Shown piece by piece: positions 44,501 to 56,245 of a stretch of 64,000 nucleotides of DNA. Origin of the DNA: Branchiostoma floridae (taxonomy: Eukaryota; Chordata; Leptocardii; Amphioxiformes; Branchiostomatidae). The notes beneath the pieces were generated by a model, which worked only from the letters and a program-made list of their open reading frames with translations, did no database searches and was not told the origin of the DNA. Within the stretch, counting starts at the first letter, position 1; every line of letters starts with the position of its first letter. The translations under genes and the position numbers were made by a program. Where the stretch lies: assembly GCF_000003815.2 (NCBI RefSeq), contig NC_049988.1:23450018-23514017 (forward strand). Reading direction: 5' to 3'.

Positions 44501-45690
44501 TTCCTGGACCGAATGACTTGAAATTTGGCACAAGGGTAGAGTGGGCCAATACCCTTAGGTGTTTTTTTCATTTTATTCATATCTGCTTCTAAAATGATTT
44601 TATTGAGGTTTTATTGCAATTTTTGGACCACAACTTTATATTTAGGCCCCCTGTACCATGGTATTACATCCAAATGACCTGAAATTTAGCACAGAGGTGC
44701 CCTAGGTACTTATTCAAAGGATCCATGCATAATATTTGGTATAAATCACTTCAAAATGGCTCATTATGGAGGTTTTTGTGGGAGAATTTTGGATTTGTGA
44801 GGTGGAAGTGCCGAGGTCAACGACCTCTAGGTCATTCTGGAACCCACAGGTGTTTCTGGTAGATCCAATCATCTACATACCTACATAGTCCATGTTCCTC
44901 CAGGTGGTTGGGGGGACAAGGTAAATCTAATTAATTATTAGCCAATGAGCAAGGTTATTTTGCTGGAAGAGTCCATTGTTGGTCAGGGGGGTGTTTTTTA
45001 AAATTTACTTTAAGACTTTGGTGATAATGCCAATGCTTTTTTTAGCGGAAGTGTTTTTGCACTGATCCACTTGACATAAGGCTACTGCTGGGACAGTCCA
45101 TTTTTGCACATAGGGGGGATTTTTAAAAAATTCATTTTTGGACATGGGTGATGATTCCGAATTCCATTTGTTGAATGGAACTTGACCCCACCTGAAGACT
45201 GTACCTGAGGATTCGGCAGCCAATCAGCAAGCCTGATGTAATATGGATGAGTCCATTCATGCACAGGGGACTATTAAAAAGATTCAGTTTTGGACTGGGT
45301 TGCTTATTATAGAAAAGGCCATGTATTTCTGGACTTTGGTGATTATGTCAAAGTCCTATTTTAGCGGATGTATTTTTGGATCGCTCCACTTTGCACAGGG
45401 GTATAACAGGTAGAGTCCATTCTTGCAAAGGGGGGGGGGGTTTCTTTCAAATTCAGTTTTGGACGGCTGATGATTCAAAATTCCATTTCTTAGCGGAAGT
45501 GTTTTTGGACTGGTCTATCTTACCCTTCTACATTGGGTGCACTTGAGTCCATTCTTGCAGGGAAGGGGGTTGTACGATTCATTTTTGCTCATACGTGTAA
45601 TTAGTAGCTTAGGATGCTTAGTCATCTTAAGCAGAAGAGTTCCATTTTTGCACATGGGTGATTTTGGAATAATCCATTGTTGCTTGGGGA
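44500..45690. repeat. Complex degenerate tandem repeat
   Basis: The 5' part holds two versions of GAATGACTTGAAATTTGGCAC / AAATGACCTGAAATTTAGCAC. From 44960 on, a loose unit recurs about three to four times: GAGTCCATT(C/T)TTGCA, then a G-run, then TTTTAAAATTCA, TTTTGGACATGGGTGATGATT, TTCCATTT and TTAGCGGAAGTGTTTTTGGA. The copies are diverged. Function is unknown. Confidence 0.65.
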
Positions 45691-45984
45691 AGGAGATGGC
45701 TGAAATATGCTGTATTTGCTCTCAAGCAAATGTCGGCCTTTCTAGTTCTGTATTACGTTTGTTGTTGTGCAATATCCCTGACAATTATCATCAATCAGAT
45801 TATTACATAGATCTGTAGAAGGTCCGTTTTTCAGTTAATCAGGGCCTTAACATTTGGACCAATCCAATGTTACATATTCAATGTTGCATATGTAATATTT
45901 GTACATAGAGTACAGTACAACAGCTGTCATAGCAATTTCGGATCACGATTTAAATCAATTGAAGTAGCACGCAAGAACTCGCTT

Positions 45985-46065
45985 AGGGCTTGTTGTCCAC
46001 TAGGTAGTGACCAAGCACTGCAGCGTGCTTCTGGATCGGCAGGTCCCGCGTTCGAATCCCAGTTG
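45985..46065 (+). mobile_element. tRNA-like (SINE) relic
   Basis: ATCGGCAGGTCCCGCGTTCGAATCC holds a B-box-like GTTCGAATCC, with an A-box-like segment about 45 bases upstream (CTAGGTAGTGACCAAGC). No acceptor stem pairs. It is taken as a tRNA-derived repeat relic. Confidence 0.4.
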
Positions 46066-46119
46066 TAGCTCATCTGACATTCACGTTACATGAACGGGTT
46101 AAAGTCCCTACAATTGGTC

Positions 46120-47820
46120 ACTTAATCATCACCAACTGCTCATATTGCATATATTCTCTCGATATGCGAGAGACAAAGAAGAGTACTTGCCAAAAAAGAA
46201 GAGAGAAGTGGAATTTTGAAATGCTCCAATGTTAATAAAGCTAGGCTTAATAGAGATACATTTCAATGCACTCTCTCTCTCTCTCTCTTTCTCTCCCACC
46301 TCTTTCTCTCAGATGAAGTAGCTCATGTATATATAGAGTGATGACCAACTTAATCAGACTGCAAAGGGTTTTTGTCATCCTTCATAATACAGATTACAGA
46401 TGCCTTGTACGTGTTATTTTAGTTGAACCTCCATACATTATTATACGCATTGCAGTACGACTAGTAAGACTCGGGCATTTCATAACGTTCCGTTTCTTTT
46501 ACCAAGGAATAAAATGAAACTAGATATAAGTTGTGCATTGCTACTATACATGTAGACAGTGCACAAAATCTATCATTCTAAAATCACAAACGTCAATAAT
46601 CTTTTAGCATAATAAACATCATTTAGTCTACATGTGACATAAGTTTATGAATTGGCACCACCATCATTGTCTTGTTGGTACATTAGTTATTAATTACTCC
46701 ATATTAATTTTAGACATGTATTCTATTTCAAAGTCATTTATCTTTTACAACATATGGTCTCTAACCAGGAAGGAGTATAGCGGACCACGCCTGAATTGAA
46801 AGTGGCTGTACGTTTAGTTTCTGAAATATTACTCTCTCTTCAGATTGTATAAATATCATGCTTCTTATAGAACAGAAAAGTATTTTTGTGCTCACGGCCA
46901 ATATAAATGCCCATACAGATATTTCTAGCGCCCTTGCTATCCTCCTTCGTGATTTCCATCTCCAAAAATAGGTAAATTTATCCAAGGAAAATGATTCAAA
47001 AATTATCAATTGGGTTTTCAATACTCAATACAGCCTGGATGCTGTTCTGTGTAAAACACAATACAAGTGGTACATTAAAAACTAGAGAACTGCATACAGG
47101 CCCTATTTACTTTTGTCAGAGAGTTGTGTTCGTCAATCCTATTTAGGGGCTAGCATTTCCAAAGACCAAGTGTCATCCTAGTTAGTTCACTGTATGAAAG
47201 CCCGGTAAAATAACTAGGATTTCTCTCAAGCTAGCCGTTTCAATGAGTTACAGAGTGGTAACATACAGGTACATTTTCAATCCGTGGAATGAAAATCTGC
47301 GTTTGTCTAATTTTGAGGTCTGTTACATGGACAAGAATAAAACATTTTCTATCGTTTATCTAGATTTTTCCAATTTGTGTTTTCTTATTGTTTGTTGTTG
47401 TTGTGCTTTAGGTAGAATGTCGTACGAGTAAAGAAAGTACCAACGTTCATTTTCACGTCTTTGGTGTGTGTTTTGCATTGCAACTTCATAAGAATTTAGA
47501 TTTTTTATTTATTTTAAAACTATAATTATGCCAAATCGTACTGTTATAGAATTATAACAGTATTTGAGCAAAAAAACATCTAAAGTGCCATCTGTAGTTT
47601 TTTCTCATGTCAAGTGAATGAATGTTATTTGAATTGTTAAGAAGAAATAAAAGGAAATCACACAAAGAATAAACAAAAAGAGTTCAAAGACCTTATACCT
47701 TTGCCAAATAACATAGCGGTTTCTAATGTTTCTCAACGATTAAGGAAACTGATTTGCATAAATTATACCATTAATTATATTCAAATAACACATCGGTTGT
47801 ACAGAGTAGGCAAGCAAAAA
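46120..47820. other. A+T-rich spacer without recognised gene
   Basis: No exon is supported. A (CT)n microsatellite lies at 46271-46296. Confidence 0.5.
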
Positions 47821-47824
47821 TCTA

Positions 47825-48002
47825 GCTCATTGGATGTAGAATTTTCTGATTGATCATGCAGATAAGCATCCGATGTTCACCATGAAGCAAAGTTCCAAAC
47901 ACCGCAATGATCCATTCACAACGTCTTGAGTTATGTTGTCCACAAACTGACAAACACACACACGTACACATACACATACACATACACATACACATACACG
48001 TA
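47825..48002 (-). repeat. Reversed copy of the 12 kb dispersed repeat, with (ACACAT)n
   Basis: On the minus strand, GTTTGTGGACAACATAACTCAAGACG and the following bases match the module at 11980-12240. An ACACAT/ACACGT hexamer run (47951-48001) occupies the microsatellite position. Confidence 0.6.
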
Positions 48003-48608
48003 CGCAAATTACACCAAATCCACATACGTCTATGCTTGTGCAACTTTTTTGCGCTCCCTTTTACATTGTTAAAAGTTGAAATAAAAGATAACGTTTATTT
48101 GACGGTAAAACAGAGGAGAAATATTAGATTCTCGACACTGGCCATAATAACCGGTATGTAGGGTTAGTGACATAATTTTGTGGCTGTGTCACTAGATATC
48201 AGCGGAACTTTACAACTATTGGTTTTGCCAGAATACTAGTATAGCCAAATATAGAGAGGCTTGATCTAGTACACCAGAAGATCCATGTGGTAACGAAGGT
48301 CCAAAAACTACACTATGTTTCCTATGCGTGTTATTTTGTTCCTATATGAATTCCATCCAATAGAAGAAAATATAACCTGCCATATTTTTCTATTTTGTGG
48401 ACGAATATTTGTGGGGTTTTTTTCTTTATTGTTGTTTTTGGAGGAATGGCGGAATGGTAATTCGTTCTTGGGTAAAATATGATTGGTGGAAATGTGGCAC
48501 AAAAATATTTTGGTGGAACCAATTACATCCCAAAGCACATCCCATTTAACAAGGGCATATTGATTTTAGACAAATTTTGTTCATGGCTTGTTTTGTATTT
48601 ACTGGATC

Positions 48609-51600
48609 TCAGGGGGAGTCTGGGGTGTCATTTATTGCCTCTCTACGGTCATTCTGGCTGTAGGCAGCTGCCGGAGACCTGTTAGCACTTGCCGCAGGGG
48701 AGGGGCAGATGTAACTGTTTCCCCGACCGGTGGTGGGGCAGCTACGATGGTTTTCATCATAGATGGCGGGCTGAGTACCCGACTCACTACTAGGCGAGGT
48801 GGCAGACTGGTAGCTATTGGCCCCAGGGGACTCTGCGGTGTTGCAGACTGCCTCGCTAGGGTCATTTTGGTCATATGTGTTGGAAAGGGTGCGCTCTCGG
48901 TCAGTGGCCAGGGCAGGGGAGTTGTAGCAAGGTGTTTTCCGGGAACGCTTAGCGATCTCTCTAGGGTCATTCTGGTCATATGTGTTGGACAGGGTGCGCT
49001 CTTGGTCAGTGGCCAGGGCAGGGGAGTTGTAACAACGTGCCTTGTGGGAACGCGGAGCGGCGCTGGCATTCTGCTGGTAGGCAGAGGACTGGGTGGAACC
49101 CGGGTTGGGGAGGATGGATGGGTGCTGGTAGCACTTTTTGCCGGACTTGTCGCGACCATTTGGGCCATAGGTAGCCAGGACGGCGCCTTCCCTGTTCGGT
49201 GTCTGACGAGGGCGCTCGGTGCTGTACGGGCGGGACGGCACGGGGTGTGTCTGCGCGCGGGCGCGGCCGGCGTACGCTGCGCAAAGCTTAGCCTCTCCGT
49301 ACGGGACGGTTTCTGACTGAGAAGAATCTGCCCTGCGCAGATCAGGGTGATCCGCAAAACTGCCCTCAGCGTAAGGGCTGATGACTGATTCTGAATCATT
49401 CAGGCTGTCGTGATCATCAAAACCACCCTCAGCGTACGGACTGATCACTGACTCATCCATGTTGCCTTGATCTCCAACAGGCCACCTGGAGCAGGCAGTG
49501 AACTGGTTGCCGTTACGAGATGGGTCTGAGGGGTTACCTAGGGCTTTGCGCCTGAGCCTACGCCAGATGTACATGGCACATCCCCACACTCCCAACACAG
49601 CAAGTGGTGACAACAGACCAATAGCTGCGTACACAATGTACCACAGTAGGTCTTCATTGCCATCATCGCTCGCACTTGTGGACAGTGGTGTAGTGCTGAT
49701 GTCTGTGAGCAGCAGTGTGGTGCTGATGATGGTTGCGAATGGTGTGGTGTTCATGAGTGAGAGCTCTGGGGCTTGAGGTGTTGTTAAGCCAGAGTGTGCG
49801 CGCTCGCTCGCCATGAAGACGACAGTGTGGGAGCCAGTTTCCGAAGAGGCGGTACATGTGGTATTCTCGAAGGCCAAGGGCTCGGCGGTCTCAAGCCAAA
49901 TGGTGAATCTGGACCTCCCCATGTAGTTGGAACACATGTGCAGGCTATCATTTCCTGATTCCCCCAACAGGTTTTGTGGACCCTCACATTTCACCCAGCC
50001 CTCGGCCTTCAGGTCGGTCACCAATCTCACGGTTAGGTTGCCTGTCGGCAGACGGTCGTGTGTGGTCGTGTTTGTGTCGTACGTCATGTCAACCTCGTGG
50101 TGTAAGCCGTTAGGGAAGGCAAAGGACACTGTGGGCGATTGCTCCCAGTACACGTCGCCAACAGCTTCGTACTTGTACGCGGCGCTGCGTTCAGCATTCA
50201 CGATCACCACCAGCGGCGCTGGGCAGGGCAGTGATCTGGGATTGACTGGCGCAGGAGAATTTAGGTTTAGTGCCGAGGCGGGACAGCTTCTTTCCGGGAA
50301 AACCTGCATTGCCGAGATGAATCGCTGCTTGAACTTCAGGGTGTTCCCCTGGTGTTCGTACAACCATTCATTCGCACAGGTACAGCGGGGAAGATTTTCC
50401 AAGATGATTATCTTCCATCGCAACACCCTGCCTTCTAACGAAACGGCAGCAATCGCATTTCCAGGCGCCATGAGGTTGTATGGAAATGTCGACCTGAACC
50501 ACCCGCCAGACAGGAAGGTCAGCCTGTTTCTCGCCAGGTCTAGGTTGGACAATTTCGTGTTTGTTTGGAACGCGCCGGCAGCGATGTGAGAGATTCTGTT
50601 ACCCTCTAGCTTCAGGACTCCCAGCCGCTCAAGACCGTGGAACATTCCCGCGCCGATCGCTGTCAGTTTGTTCTCAACAGCGCGGACATGTTCTACGGAC
50701 TTGATCGCCTGCAAGGTCCCGGGTGGTACGTTAGAGATAAGATTGCCACTTACGTCAATCCAGTATGGCTGCACTCCCCGGAACGTGTCAGGTGACAGAG
50801 TCAGGATCTGGTTGTCCACAAGGATGAGGTGGGACAAGCTTTGCAGCCCATCTAAGCAGCCATCCTGTACAAAGTGAAAGTGAAAGTATCAGAACGCATA
50901 TCATAATGCAAGGATAGGCAAATACAAAAGAAATATTGCTTTTTTTTAACTTAGAAGAGAGAGAGAGAGAGAGAGAGAGAGTAACCAGAGTAACGGTCAA
51001 AATAAGACATGTCGAAATTCTTTGTTCAGAGGAAAATAATTGCTCTGGGGCTAGAACTAAAAACCAATAACTAAGAAATGAAAACTGCGAAAGTCCGCTT
51101 TTCTAGAAAATAAAGTCAACGATATGATGATGATATGATATTCGATCGGGAATATATATCAGTAAGTAATACATGTTTTTGTGTTTCTGAAACCTCACCT
51201 CCAGATGAGTCAGGTTGTTCTCCAGCAGCAGAAGGTCTTTGAGACCGTCCATCCCAGCAAACGTGCCGTTCCTCAGAGTCTGGACATTGCTCCGCCAGAT
51301 GACCAGGGTAGACACCTGTGGCAACTTAGCAAACGCCCCTCCCTCTATCTCCGTTAGGTTACAACCCACAAACCACAGCCTGCAATATCTACCACAGGGG
51401 ATCTGAGAGAGGAGCTCTGCCTTTTGCGTATCAAGCTCACCAATGTCGTTGTCAACGATCATGATGTTGGTTCTGGCGGGTGGTAGGGAGGGGTTCTGAG
51501 TGGGACCCCCCTGGGTAGGCCTTGTTTCATTTGAGCAGACCTGACAGGATTGGAACACCTGACTCAAAGTAACGGCCACAAAGGGACCTCTGTAGCTGTA

Positions 51601-51804
51601 TGCTTTATGTGGGTATTTGGTCCACTTGTACCGATACGCTCCAATGTCATACCGGTACTCATGACCATCACTACGGCTGTCACCTACACCACACTTTGCC
51701 ACGGACACCTCACGGCAGCTCTGCCAACTACCTGCGTCTATACGTGACACCAAGAGCTGCAAAAGCAGCAATAAGCAGACTTTTGCCATCAGCTTAACGG
51801 CCAT
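48609..51804 (-). CDS. LRR transmembrane receptor, two coding exons, 953 aa
   Basis: Exon 51199-51804 (202 codons; donor GGAG/GTGAGG) joins in frame to exon 48609-50864 (acceptor CACTTTGTACAG). A signal peptide is visible (MAVKLMAKVCLLLLLQLLVS). About seven leucine-rich repeats run from residue 130 to 365 (for example LKDLLLLENNLTHLE and LERLGVLKLEGNRISHI). A C-terminal cap (RCTCANEWLY) follows, then a spacer domain and one membrane span (residues about 609-635, LLWYIVYAAIGLLSPLAVLG). The 315-residue cytoplasmic tail has no TIR domain. Instead it repeats tyrosine motifs: Y-x-x-N six times (YGPN, YQQN, YDQN twice, YDEN, YSQN) and VISPYAEG twice. It is probably a cell-surface recognition or adhesion receptor; the ligand is unknown. 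TTTATT at 48425-48430 gives AATAAA on this strand. An acceptor before the ATG implies a 5'UTR exon. Confidence 0.82.
50953..50981. repeat. (GA)n in the LRR receptor intron
   Basis: A short GA microsatellite lies within the 334-bp intron of the LRR receptor gene (50865-51198). Confidence 0.9.
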
Positions 51805-51829
51805 GATCCAATTCTAACACAGCATACGA

Positions 51830-52880
51830 TTGTTAGCAACAATGTACAGGGGCAACGCTATAGTATCATATTCATCTTACAAAAAGAAACAACAAAAAGT
51901 TTTACCGTTATACCACAGGACCTGGGCAGTGCAGAAAACAGCCGTGCTGCCTGCAGTGGCGCAACAGCGCTCTGACTCAACAAGATGTCCTTGCTTCGTG
52001 ATTAAGTCTTAGTTATTTTTAATGCACAGGCGCTGGCTTCCCCGAAGAACAACAAAGGCATTCTTAGGCCTCAGGTATTCACGTTTGACGTGTTGCAACA
52101 TACTTGTCCCGATTAGTCTGACAGAGGGAAACACGGAACGTTTCAACCAAATTTTCCTTGCTGATACACAGTCTTTGTATTTTACAGTCGATATGGTTGA
52201 CTGTTATATAATTGATGATATATAATTGATGAACAATTGATTAAAAAAACTGGGTTAGTCTATTTTCTTAGAGAACAGTTTACGCTTTTCAGAAAAGAAC
52301 ACCCGGCTTCTTTGGTGTGTTAAAATGTGGTATATGATTTGCCAAGGATGCCGTTAATTTGTGTGGCACATGCAAGACTGTCTTCTGATTGTCATCAGTC
52401 TGCTGAAGACATGTCGTAAACTTGTCGTTTTCGTCGGTGTTATACGTATGGTCATGCTTTTTTTCATATTGTAATATTTGAATACAGGATACGATGGTGA
52501 CATACTTCAGACTTACAGCTTGTTTTAGCGTTGCCATGGACAGAACACATTACAAAAGGGAGTAACAAATACTACAAATACAGAAAGGAAAAACAAATGC
52601 AGATATTCAAAGCATAAGAGCAAGAAACGCATTATGTAGAATAAACCACATAACAGTAGAATCTAATAACAGTAATCATGAAATGTAAGAAAAATGAAAT
52701 TGATATACATATAAATTGTGAGCATATAAGGCTTGTAGGATGGATTGCTACTCAAATCTTTGGGTTTGTTGTATGGATAGTTTGACGAACTGTAAAAGTT
52801 TAGTGTTGTTTAAATCGGGAAGAAATGGGGAGTCTAAAAGTATACATAATAAGTGAATTAGGACATTATTAGGGAGATCG
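51830..52880. other. Upstream region of the LRR receptor gene
   Basis: No coding exon is supported. On the minus strand TTGTTGCTAACAATCG followed by GTATGCTGTGTTAG (ending near 51820) looks like a branch point and acceptor for the start-codon exon. The first exon should therefore lie further up, but was not located. Confidence 0.4.
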
Positions 52881-52887
52881 TTGGAAT

Positions 52888-53103
52888 AATGTAAATGCAT
52901 CTAAGTTCGAGGGGATTTGATTTCGCGTTAGCTGGAAAATGGAGTTTTTTTCGATGGTTTAAGTTCGCGGTAGCGCCATAAACGGTAGTACTTGTCTTAC
53001 TGCCATGGAAAAATGTTCGCGGTGGTTTTAAGTTCGCGGTGCAGCGGTCACCGCGAAAACGTACCGCGAACATCAAACCACCGCGAAAGTTTCTGCATTT
53101 ACA
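52888..53103. mobile_element. Hairpin MITE with GTTCGCGGT motifs
   Basis: GTAAATGCATCTAAGTTCG at the left and the complement GTAAATGCAGAAACTTTCGCGG at the right frame about 215 bp. The interior holds inverted copies of TTCGCGGTGGTTT and a central GCAGCGGTCACCGC palindrome. No target duplication was assigned. Confidence 0.65.
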
Positions 53104-53775
53104 ATATGTGGCAGATTCTTGCAGATTTTCTCAATTTCTAAGGAACGATATTGGCTGTAGTTGTATTGTACTTGTTATAATGATATTTTACGCTAGGAGG
53201 CGCTTTTGGGACATGTCCGCTGCAGTACCTCCACACACATCCAACAAAGGGATCTTGACAATGACATTACTTCACTCACTTTATAACATTAAAATACTAT
53301 ATTTCATATAAGTAACAAAAATAGTACCATTCAACGGACATAAACGTTTACACAATAAAACACACTATTCTAGTTTTATTTAACATTGAACCCTTGAAAA
53401 CTAAACACCCAGCTCTTAATTCTTACCACCAGGTAATTATGCCATATTGGTCTTATATAAATGTCTTGCAGTATGTTCCTATGACGCAGGAAAGACTGGC
53501 TTAGTTCTAAGACATTACATTGGAAATGTCTCAGCCATAAGTAAGCAAAACTGCTTAAACATTTGTTGTTACTGGGAAAATCAAATATATCATTCATCAA
53601 AAGAGCTCTCATAACTATATACACCAGCCTCATATACCCATACTTGACTAATACTTAAGGGTTAATGACCCGCCCCGAGGTGTATATGGTATCATAACGC
53701 CTGGTCCTTTGCTATAAACACGGAATAAAACCACCGATGTGAGCGAAGCGAACGAGGTGGTTTTATGAGGTGGTT

Positions 53776-53820
53776 GTGTCACTGACGAAGGATAGTGGAT
53801 TCTATCCGAAACGTCTGACC
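53776..53820 (+). ncRNA. Hammerhead-ribozyme-like motif, probably of a Penelope-like element
   Basis: GTCA is followed by CTGACGA (53782-53788), a stem GGATAG/CTATCC with loop TGGATT, then GAAAC, GTC and TGAC. CUGANGA, GAAA and UH are the conserved core of hammerhead ribozymes. GTCA with TGAC would form helix I, and helix III is reduced to about one pair, as described for hammerheads in Penelope-like retroelements. One unpaired A lies between CTGACGA and the stem. Activity is unproven. Confidence 0.5.
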
Positions 53821-53879
53821 GTTTCAAAACCATATCCAGTTGCTTGAGTAACTATCTTTGGCGTATCTTATTACCTGGA

Positions 53880-54575
53880 TGTCTAACCTACATCGACCTA
53901 CCCTTTTTAATCTTTTTATAAACGACCTTGTTTACTAAATAGATAATACCGAATGTTCTCCACCCGCACTCAATGATTTATTAGTGTCATGTTTACTACA
54001 TGCAGACGATGTTGTTTTATTCTCTGAGACCAAAAAAGGACTGCAAAGCGCTTTAGGTAAACTAAAGATATTCTGCACTAAATGGAAGCTCGAAGTGAAT
54101 CTAAAGAAAACAAAAATTATCATATTCAAAAAATCTGGCCGATTTTTTTTCAAAACAAAACTTTTTATTCGGACAAGAGAGAGTAGACATCGTATCTTCA
54201 TATTGCTACCTAGGTATTACCATAACATCATCAGTTACCTTTTCATTAGCCAAAAAACAATTGTCAAACAAAGCGCGCAAAGCCATGCACAGGTTCAAAT
54301 GTCTAACTCGTTCATCAGTCTCACCCGACAGCCTTCTAAGAATATTCGATTCCTGTGTTAAACCCATTCTGTTATATGGTTGTGAAATTTGGGGTACCGA
54401 GAAATTAAATGATACATCTCCGATCGAAATTACACACAACCAATTCTGCAAACTGAACATTCTTGGAGTCTCTAGAAATAGTAGTAATTTAGCATGTAGG
54501 TCCGAATTAGGCAGATTTCCACTAGACATAGATATTTCCGTTGGACTTGTAAAGTATTGGAATCACGTGTAAAAC
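53880..54575 (+). mobile_element. Decayed non-LTR retrotransposon fragment
   Basis: TLFNLFINDL, LLHADDVVLFSETKKGLQSA, CTKWKLEVNLKKTKIIIF and, after a frame change, ARKAMHRFKCLTR, VKPILLYGCEIWG and ITHNQFCKLNILGVSR give the 3' half of a reverse transcriptase. It is related to the relic at 12780-13790. Frame breaks show it is inactive. Confidence 0.8.
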
Positions 54576-54839
54576 CAGTCGAGTATTGGACGTAAATTTT
54601 GGACAATGTATTGGCGAGTCGTACATCGGGCTTTTTTAAGTCGGAAAATCGGACTTTTTAGACCTATTTACGACCATATTTCACAGTTACGACTTAAACC
54701 CTCCTAATTTACGACTAAAAAGTTAAAATACGGTCGTTTCCTTTATACGACTTCATAACGACTACCGTTGTCTTGACAATAAGTAAACGTTGCCAAGACC
54801 ACGAAAACAACAATGGCTGTCGGACACTCGGCCGCCATG

Positions 54840-55615
54840 TCAACTCTGGTGGGTGACGGGATACCGACGCATGTCACCGTGGTGATGGTTACCATGGCCA
54901 CCGAATGATTGACAGCTAAGGAGACCACGTGCATCGGGCTCAACTCCGGTGAGTGACGGGGTGCCGATACACTTTCACCATGGTGACAGTCTCCGTGGCT
55001 ACCGGAATGATTGACGTGTAAGGGCACCAGGTGCTTTTTGGTCCGCGACTCTGCGCTTCGGTCCTTTTTCCAAACAAAGTAGTCCCACAAAAATAAAACG
55101 GAAATGACCTAGTATGTTTTCTCTATAGATGCATGGGTGAGGGCTCCAGATTTTAGCCCACAACTACTTTCTTTTGTATAATATGTTATACGTCGACGAT
55201 TTTATAAATCTATAACATTTTATATCTTTCACGAAAGTCCCTTCATAGGAGTTGTTTTGGTGGCGGCGCAGTGTTGGTCTGAGGAAGAGTCAGGTCGACC
55301 TCGAAGCGTAAACAAAACTCCAAACCCTAGATTGCGCTCCAAAGCCCTAGATTGCGTCAGCGTCAATAAATGTTCTCCAAATAAATCTTCTTAAGAACGA
55401 CAATAGAATACAACTTGAAAAAGCCTTGAGAGAAACCACGACCTTTGTCTAAAAGGCATTTGGCTTACTTTATTCAAGGTGATTCATCCTCGATGAAAGG
55501 ACGAGGACGGATATCGGTCAACTCCTGCGAGTGGCGGGATACCGTCGCACTTCACTGTTGTGACGGTTTCCATGGCAACCGGAATGACTGACATTTGAGG
55601 ACACGTCATGTACAG
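54840..55615. repeat. Tandem repeat with X-box-like palindromes
   Basis: Two adjacent 100-bp units (54841 and 54941) and one distant unit (about 55519) share CAACTC-G-GAGTG-CGGG-T-CCG, CACC-TGGTGA-GGTT, a CCATGG-centred palindrome and GGAATGATTGAC. The palindromes are GGTTACCATGGCCACC (54887), AGTCTCCGTGGCTACC (54988) and GGTTTCCATGGCAACC (55565). The last fits the RFX X-box consensus. Confidence 0.65.
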
Positions 55616-55619
55616 ATGT

Positions 55620-55925
55620 TCGGAATAAAATTGGACAAGAAGTGTCATAAAATAACAACCGACGGAGGTACATACATGATTAACATGGTAACATACAAAT
55701 GTTGTCAGCAATAATTAGCATGTCCATGTTATCGCAAAGCAACCATTGGTGAGGTCGAAACACTATCAATATCATGAAATAGATTAATCTCAATCAGTAT
55801 CGTTTTCGACAGACATATCACTAATGCATACATGAACAACATCATGACACATGTGTCACAACAAATAACATGCTTTAACACCAATGCATTTATAACAGAA
55901 CATAATACCGACACAAATAACTATA
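55620..55925. other. Spacer without recognised gene
   Basis: A+T-rich. Nothing assignable was seen. Confidence 0.4.
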
Positions 55926-55927
55926 AC

Positions 55928-56014
55928 ATCACAGAGCCGGATTCGAACCCGCGCCCGATTCGCAAGCAATGCTTCATAATGCACCGCGCTCCCGACTGAG
56001 CTAACTATCGCATG
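55928..56014 (-). mobile_element. tRNA-like relic, minus strand
   Basis: On the minus strand TAGCTCAGTCGGGAGCG (A box with a paired D stem GCTC/GAGC) is followed by GGGTTCGAATCC (B box). The first bases GCGATAG have no pairing partner after the T arm, and the T stem has a mismatch. A tRNA-derived SINE or tRNA pseudogene is therefore more likely than a working tRNA. Confidence 0.5.
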
Positions 56015-56204
56015 ATGACAGCAACGCCTTCTTTACCGACTATTGAAGTAACCGTGTCATGATAATAATGTAATATTCGTACAACCTTCGTGTTCTGTAA
56101 TTTTTAACAGTTTACAATATAGCATTAACTTGTATACATTTATTTCTGTTCTCGTAATACTAGAGCATGTAAAACTTTTAATTTTGAGTTAATAAATAGG
56201 CGTC

Positions 56205-56245
56205 CCCGTGGCGCAGCGGTTAAAGCGTTGTCTTAATGTTGGAAG
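56205..56245 (+). mobile_element. Truncated tRNA-like head
   Basis: GTCCCCGTGGCGCAGCGGTTAAAGCG matches a tRNA 5' half with an A box (TGGCGCAGCGGTTAAAGCG). No B box follows, so it is a truncated tRNA-derived repeat. Confidence 0.45.

Noticed and set aside
48588-49399. Other-frame open readings over the LRR receptor tail
   Set aside because: The region is G+C-rich, so several frames stay open, but only the 48609-50864 frame continues through the membrane span and leucine-rich repeats.
55928-56014. Functional tRNA gene
   Set aside because: A and B boxes are good, but the acceptor arms do not pair and the T stem has a mismatch.
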